This document shows positions 61,831-64,000 of a stretch of DNA of 64,000 nt, one piece after another (the first letter of the stretch is position 1; every line of letters starts with the position of its first letter). The stretch lies in contig NZ_JAHXPQ010000006.1 of NCBI RefSeq assembly GCF_019391655.1, positions 186,001 through 250,000 on the forward strand. The letters run 5' to 3'. Made by a program: the position numbers and the translations under genes. The DNA comes from Mucilaginibacter rivuli (lineage in GTDB: Bacteria > Bacteroidota > Bacteroidia > Sphingobacteriales > Sphingobacteriaceae). The notes under the pieces were generated by a model. That model did not search any database. It had not been told where the DNA came from and saw only the letters and a program-made list of their open reading frames with translations.

Positions 61831-62220
61831 TTATTTTATAAATAATGCCCATAACGCAATAATCGTTCCCATAATTGTTGCAATAGCAGCCCATTGGGAA
61901 AGAGTTATGTCTTTGATCAATGAAATCCTTTTTCTATCTATGCTATAGCCTCCATTCTTAATAAAGACACTACCATCTACAGTTAACGTATATGTGCTTA
62001 ACATTGGTAATCCCAATATGGACATGCCATCGTTAACATGCTCTCTTAAGTACCCATCTATCACCAGTTTATACAATATTTCTCTCATTAATGATAATTC
62101 GATTATAACTCCAAACTTAATAAGGCCATTGAGTATTTCTATCCCATTTAATGGTGAATTATCTGTGTCACTAAAAAATGAAAGTACTTTATTTAGTTGT
62201 TGATTTTCGGTTAGTTTCAT
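61831..62220 (-). CDS. Hypothetical protein with C-terminal membrane helix (129 aa)
   Basis: ATG 62220 is chosen over an upstream TTG. About 100 residues of soluble, helical, possibly winged-helix sequence (L-N-G-I-E-I-L-N-G-L-I-K-F-G-V-I) precede one transmembrane helix at the C-terminus (W-A-A-I-A-T-I-M-G-T-I-I-A-L-W). No family recognised. It stands alone between two similar hairpins (61793-61814 and 62334-62357), which makes it look like a mobile or acquired cassette, though this is inference. Confidence 0.6.
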   Translation of the reverse strand: MKLTENQQLNKVLSFFSDTDNSPLNGIEILNGLIKFGVIIELSLMREILYKLVIDGYLREHVNDGMSILGLPMLSTYTLTVDGSVFIKNGGYSIDRKRISLIKDITLSQWAAIATIMGTIIALWALFIK

Positions 62221-62333
62221 TGCAATAATTAGGTTAATAAAGTTAGCGAATATTCGCAACATGATAACCAGAAAACAAACTTATCGTGTCAAATTATAAA
62301 AACCTTATTAAGGTCTCGGATTTCTATAAAAGC

Positions 62334-62357
62334 AAAGCCCCTCAAATTTGAGAGGCT
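62334..62357 (-). terminator. Terminator after the lipocalin-like lipoprotein gene
   Basis: A 12-bp stem with one mismatch (62334-62345 with 62346-62357), closely similar to the hairpin at 61793-61814 (both begin AAGCCCCTCA). On the minus strand it is followed by a T-rich tract. Confidence 0.75.
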
Positions 62358-62408
62358 TCTTTAGTAAATATAATTACGGGGAAAAGTAATACGCTAAGCT
62401 ACCATTAT

Positions 62409-62876
62409 TTAATGACTAAAGGTTTCCCGCATGCCGTAGTACTGCGTAGTGACGTGGCTGCTGGGATCGGCGTATGGTATCGAACCAGTTAACGCCAACT
62501 GCATCGTCGTGTCATTGAGTACGGAAAAATCATACGTTATGGAAAAATTGAGTGCTAACTGCGTGTTGTCTCCCACCACAATCCACGTCCCCGTGCTATT
62601 TACGGTGTTGTTGGCATTGTACACGGTGTACGTACCGTTATAGTCGCCAGTCCTAATAAATGCGTACACATATGCAAGCTGTGTCGCTGTTAACGTCTTC
62701 GCTGTCCATGTCCCGTTTTGGTTCTGATATTCAAGGGCCGTTTGCTTCCAGGTCGATTGCGTAAGGTATCGCAGTGTTCGTGTCTTTATCGGTTCATTGT
62801 CAAACGCAGTACCCTTTTTGCATCCCTGCAACACTACAAAGGCAAAACAGATAATTGTTATGGCTATCCTCTTCAT
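62409..62876 (-). CDS. Lipocalin-like lipoprotein
   Basis: A 155-residue lipoprotein (V-L-Q-G-C, with Cys about 19). The mature part resembles the lipocalin-like pattern common in Bacteroidota: T-Q-S-T-W-K-Q-T-A-L near the start, a repeated beta-strand region (G-D-Y-N-G-T-Y-T-V-Y) and N-S-T-G-T-W-I-V-V-G-D-N-T-Q-L. ATG 62876 is used. It ends a three-gene run: each gene starts within a few bases of the previous stop. Ligand unknown. Confidence 0.75.
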   Translation of the reverse strand: MKRIAITIICFAFVVLQGCKKGTAFDNEPIKTRTLRYLTQSTWKQTALEYQNQNGTWTAKTLTATQLAYVYAFIRTGDYNGTYTVYNANNTVNSTGTWIVVGDNTQLALNFSITYDFSVLNDTTMQLALTGSIPYADPSSHVTTQYYGMRETFSH

Positions 62877-62877
62877 A

Positions 62878-63270
62878 TCATTTGACAATTATCTCGTTTG
62901 CCACGAGCGCAGGTTCAATATTTATACCGAAGTTGATGCCTGCATTCGTGAACGATTTGAACATCAGGTATACCGTCACATCGCCCTTGCTAAACATGCG
63001 GGCCTTCTGGCGTTTGATTTTCGTTATAATGACTTGCTTCGTGGCATATTCGGAAGGCAATGGCTTGTTTGTTTCCGGCAGTCCCAAAATATCAAAACTG
63101 AGGATGTACTTGAACCACCCATCGCTGCGGGTGCCCAAGCCGAGGGTGAGTTTCTGACCGACTTTGAACGCTGTGCCGTTGTTTGACACGTACACGGTGT
63201 CAACGGACTTTTGCGCCAATGCAACAGTGCAGGACAGGATAAAACATGAGAGTATAACTAATTTCTTCAT
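62878..63270 (-). CDS. Hypothetical secreted protein (130 aa)
   Basis: A clear signal peptide (M-K-K-L-V-I-L-S-C-F-I ... A-L-A-Q) and about 110 mature residues, beta-rich, with no recognised family. A T-L-G-L-G-T-R-S-D-G-W-F-K-Y segment is the most distinctive. It sits between the PEGA gene (4-base gap) and the lipocalin-like gene (1-base gap), so the three are made together. Confidence 0.7.
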   Translation of the reverse strand: MKKLVILSCFILSCTVALAQKSVDTVYVSNNGTAFKVGQKLTLGLGTRSDGWFKYILSFDILGLPETNKPLPSEYATKQVIITKIKRQKARMFSKGDVTVYLMFKSFTNAGINFGINIEPALVANEIIVK

Positions 63271-63274
63271 GGCA

Positions 63275-63652
63275 TTATTTCTTCAATGGGGTGAGTGGAA
63301 TTGAGTAGCTGGTGGGAGCGTATTGCATGATTGCGCCGGTGAAGTAGTCTACACCCCAGCCGACCAGTCCAAACAAGTTAAGGATGGCGATCTGGTCGAA
63401 CACGACTGGTGGCGTGAACACCTTGTCTTCATACCCGGCCTTTTTCAATACGATAGGTTCGCCCTTGATGCTTTTTTTGATGACGACATCTGTCGGAGTT
63501 TTGCCGTGCGGCACGCCATTGATTTCAATGTCCGCTCCGGGCGGCTCTGAGGTCACATGAATGGTTTGGGTGGTGCCTTTGATGATGGAAGCACAACTGG
63601 TGCAGGTAAACGCAATAGTTAAAATCAGAAAGTACGATAAGAGTTTGTTCAT
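63275..63652 (-). CDS. PEGA-domain lipoprotein
   Basis: A 125-residue lipoprotein (F-T-C-T-S-C, with Cys about 20). The mature part begins with S-I-I-K-G-T-T-Q-T-I-H-V-T-S-E-P-P-G-A-D-I, the PEGA pattern of a short beta domain, and ends with hydrophobic segments. PEGA proteins are often cell-surface or phage-defence associated, but no function is assigned here. First of a three-gene run. Confidence 0.78.
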   Translation of the reverse strand: MNKLLSYFLILTIAFTCTSCASIIKGTTQTIHVTSEPPGADIEINGVPHGKTPTDVVIKKSIKGEPIVLKKAGYEDKVFTPPVVFDQIAILNLFGLVGWGVDYFTGAIMQYAPTSYSIPLTPLKK

Positions 63653-63764
63653 AAAAAGTTGGTTTTGGTGAGTTATAAAATTGCCCAACGAAATTTTCAA
63701 ATCCTACCTCATTTAGTGATACTTTATCCTGATTTTTGCTAATTTTATCGAAAATACAATTGAT

Positions 63765-64000
63765 ATGTTCGGTGAAAAAATCAGAGTTATCAGAGAGTTG
63801 CGGGGGCTGTCGCAAGAGAACGTTGCACTTAAACTTGGCATTGCACAAAATTCATACTCGAAAATTGAACGCAATGAGACAAAACTCACTACTGAAATGA
63901 TGACCAAGATTGCAGCAGTACTTGATGTCTCTCCAATGGACATTATTACTAATCAGCCTGCCATTATTAATTTTCAGCCAAACCAGGGCACGCAACATTC
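63765..64000 (+). CDS. XRE-family regulator, 3' end cut by window
   Basis: ATG 63765 opens a frame continuing past the window edge. The first 65 residues hold a typical helix-turn-helix: I-R-V-I-R-E-L-R-G-L-S-Q-E-N-V-A, then I-A-Q-N-S-Y-S-K-I-E-R-N-E. It is divergent from the PEGA-led gene run, with a 112-base gap, and may control it. Confidence 0.8.
   Translation, partial: MFGEKIRVIRELRGLSQENVALKLGIAQNSYSKIERNETKLTTEMMTKIAAVLDVSPMDIITNQPAIINFQPNQGTQH

Overview
The window reads as a chromosomal piece of a Bacteroidota bacterium, most likely a soil-type Sphingobacteriaceae (Mucilaginibacter/Pedobacter-like). Reasons: promoters of the TTG-N19/20-TAnnTTTG type (27030-27059, 52040-52069), a type IX secretion cargo with a gliding-type C-terminal domain followed by a PorP/SprF protein, a SusB-like GH97 enzyme, a bacillithiol-type YtxJ protein and many lipoproteins with a Bacteroidota-style lipobox. 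The genus is an inference; there is no rRNA here. No CRISPR array or complete insertion sequence was seen. One tRNA gene (Val, TAC) lies at 56261-56335 on the minus strand.

Layout. 1-5610: end of a TM2 protein, a dicarboxylate symporter, YecE/DUF72, a 58-residue DUF6496 protein, MsrB, a GH97 glycosidase and a GreA-C-like protein. 5611-19713: a surface/secretion block, consisting of a 3307-residue secreted protein of about 27 Ig-like repeats with eight extra Gly/Thr-rich modules, its PorP/SprF partner, and a TonB-receptor-like barrel. 19786-28343: housekeeping genes (asparaginase, TatD, two FKBP isomerases, DHH phosphatase, Ndk, DUF721-RecF, a TPR protein, lumazine synthase). 28381-36078: a tiny lipoprotein, YtxJ, OsmC, lipoyl synthase, an ECF sigma/anti-sigma pair, dCTP deaminase, a phosphopantetheinyl transferase-LipB-SGNH operon, serine dehydratase. 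36213-44934: MscS, GroES-GroEL, and a minus-strand run miaB, sigma-54 activator, lptE, TPR protein, secG. 45139-53677: AsmA-like protein, DUF4198, SprT-like protease, FeoA-FeoB, VanZ, GcvH, an oxidoreductase and a thioredoxin-fold protein. 53684-60570: a gene remnant, a glycosyltransferase plus ChbG/HpnK deacetylase, tRNA-Val, a response regulator, RecO, DagK and an MMPL exporter. 60571-64000: an accessory segment with a phage terminase small subunit, two XRE regulators, a small membrane protein and three short secreted proteins or lipoproteins.

Links between genes. LipA, LipB and the lipoyl acceptor GcvH all occur here but in three separate places. The giant Ig-like protein and the SprF-like protein look like a cargo/partner pair for type IX secretion. 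The RecO-DagK and DUF721-RecF pairs are tight operons.

The two most unusual signals are (1) the giant protein, in which a second module of about 75 residues is inserted eight times, at several different points of the Ig-like repeat, only between about 8320 and 11930; and (2) intergenic DNA at several places that is built from short iterated words arranged as long imperfect inverted repeats, unrelated in sequence from site to site. At one site such a repeat supplies the last codons of miaB and the whole leader of the next gene. MsrB appears to have lost its stop codon through a one-base difference.
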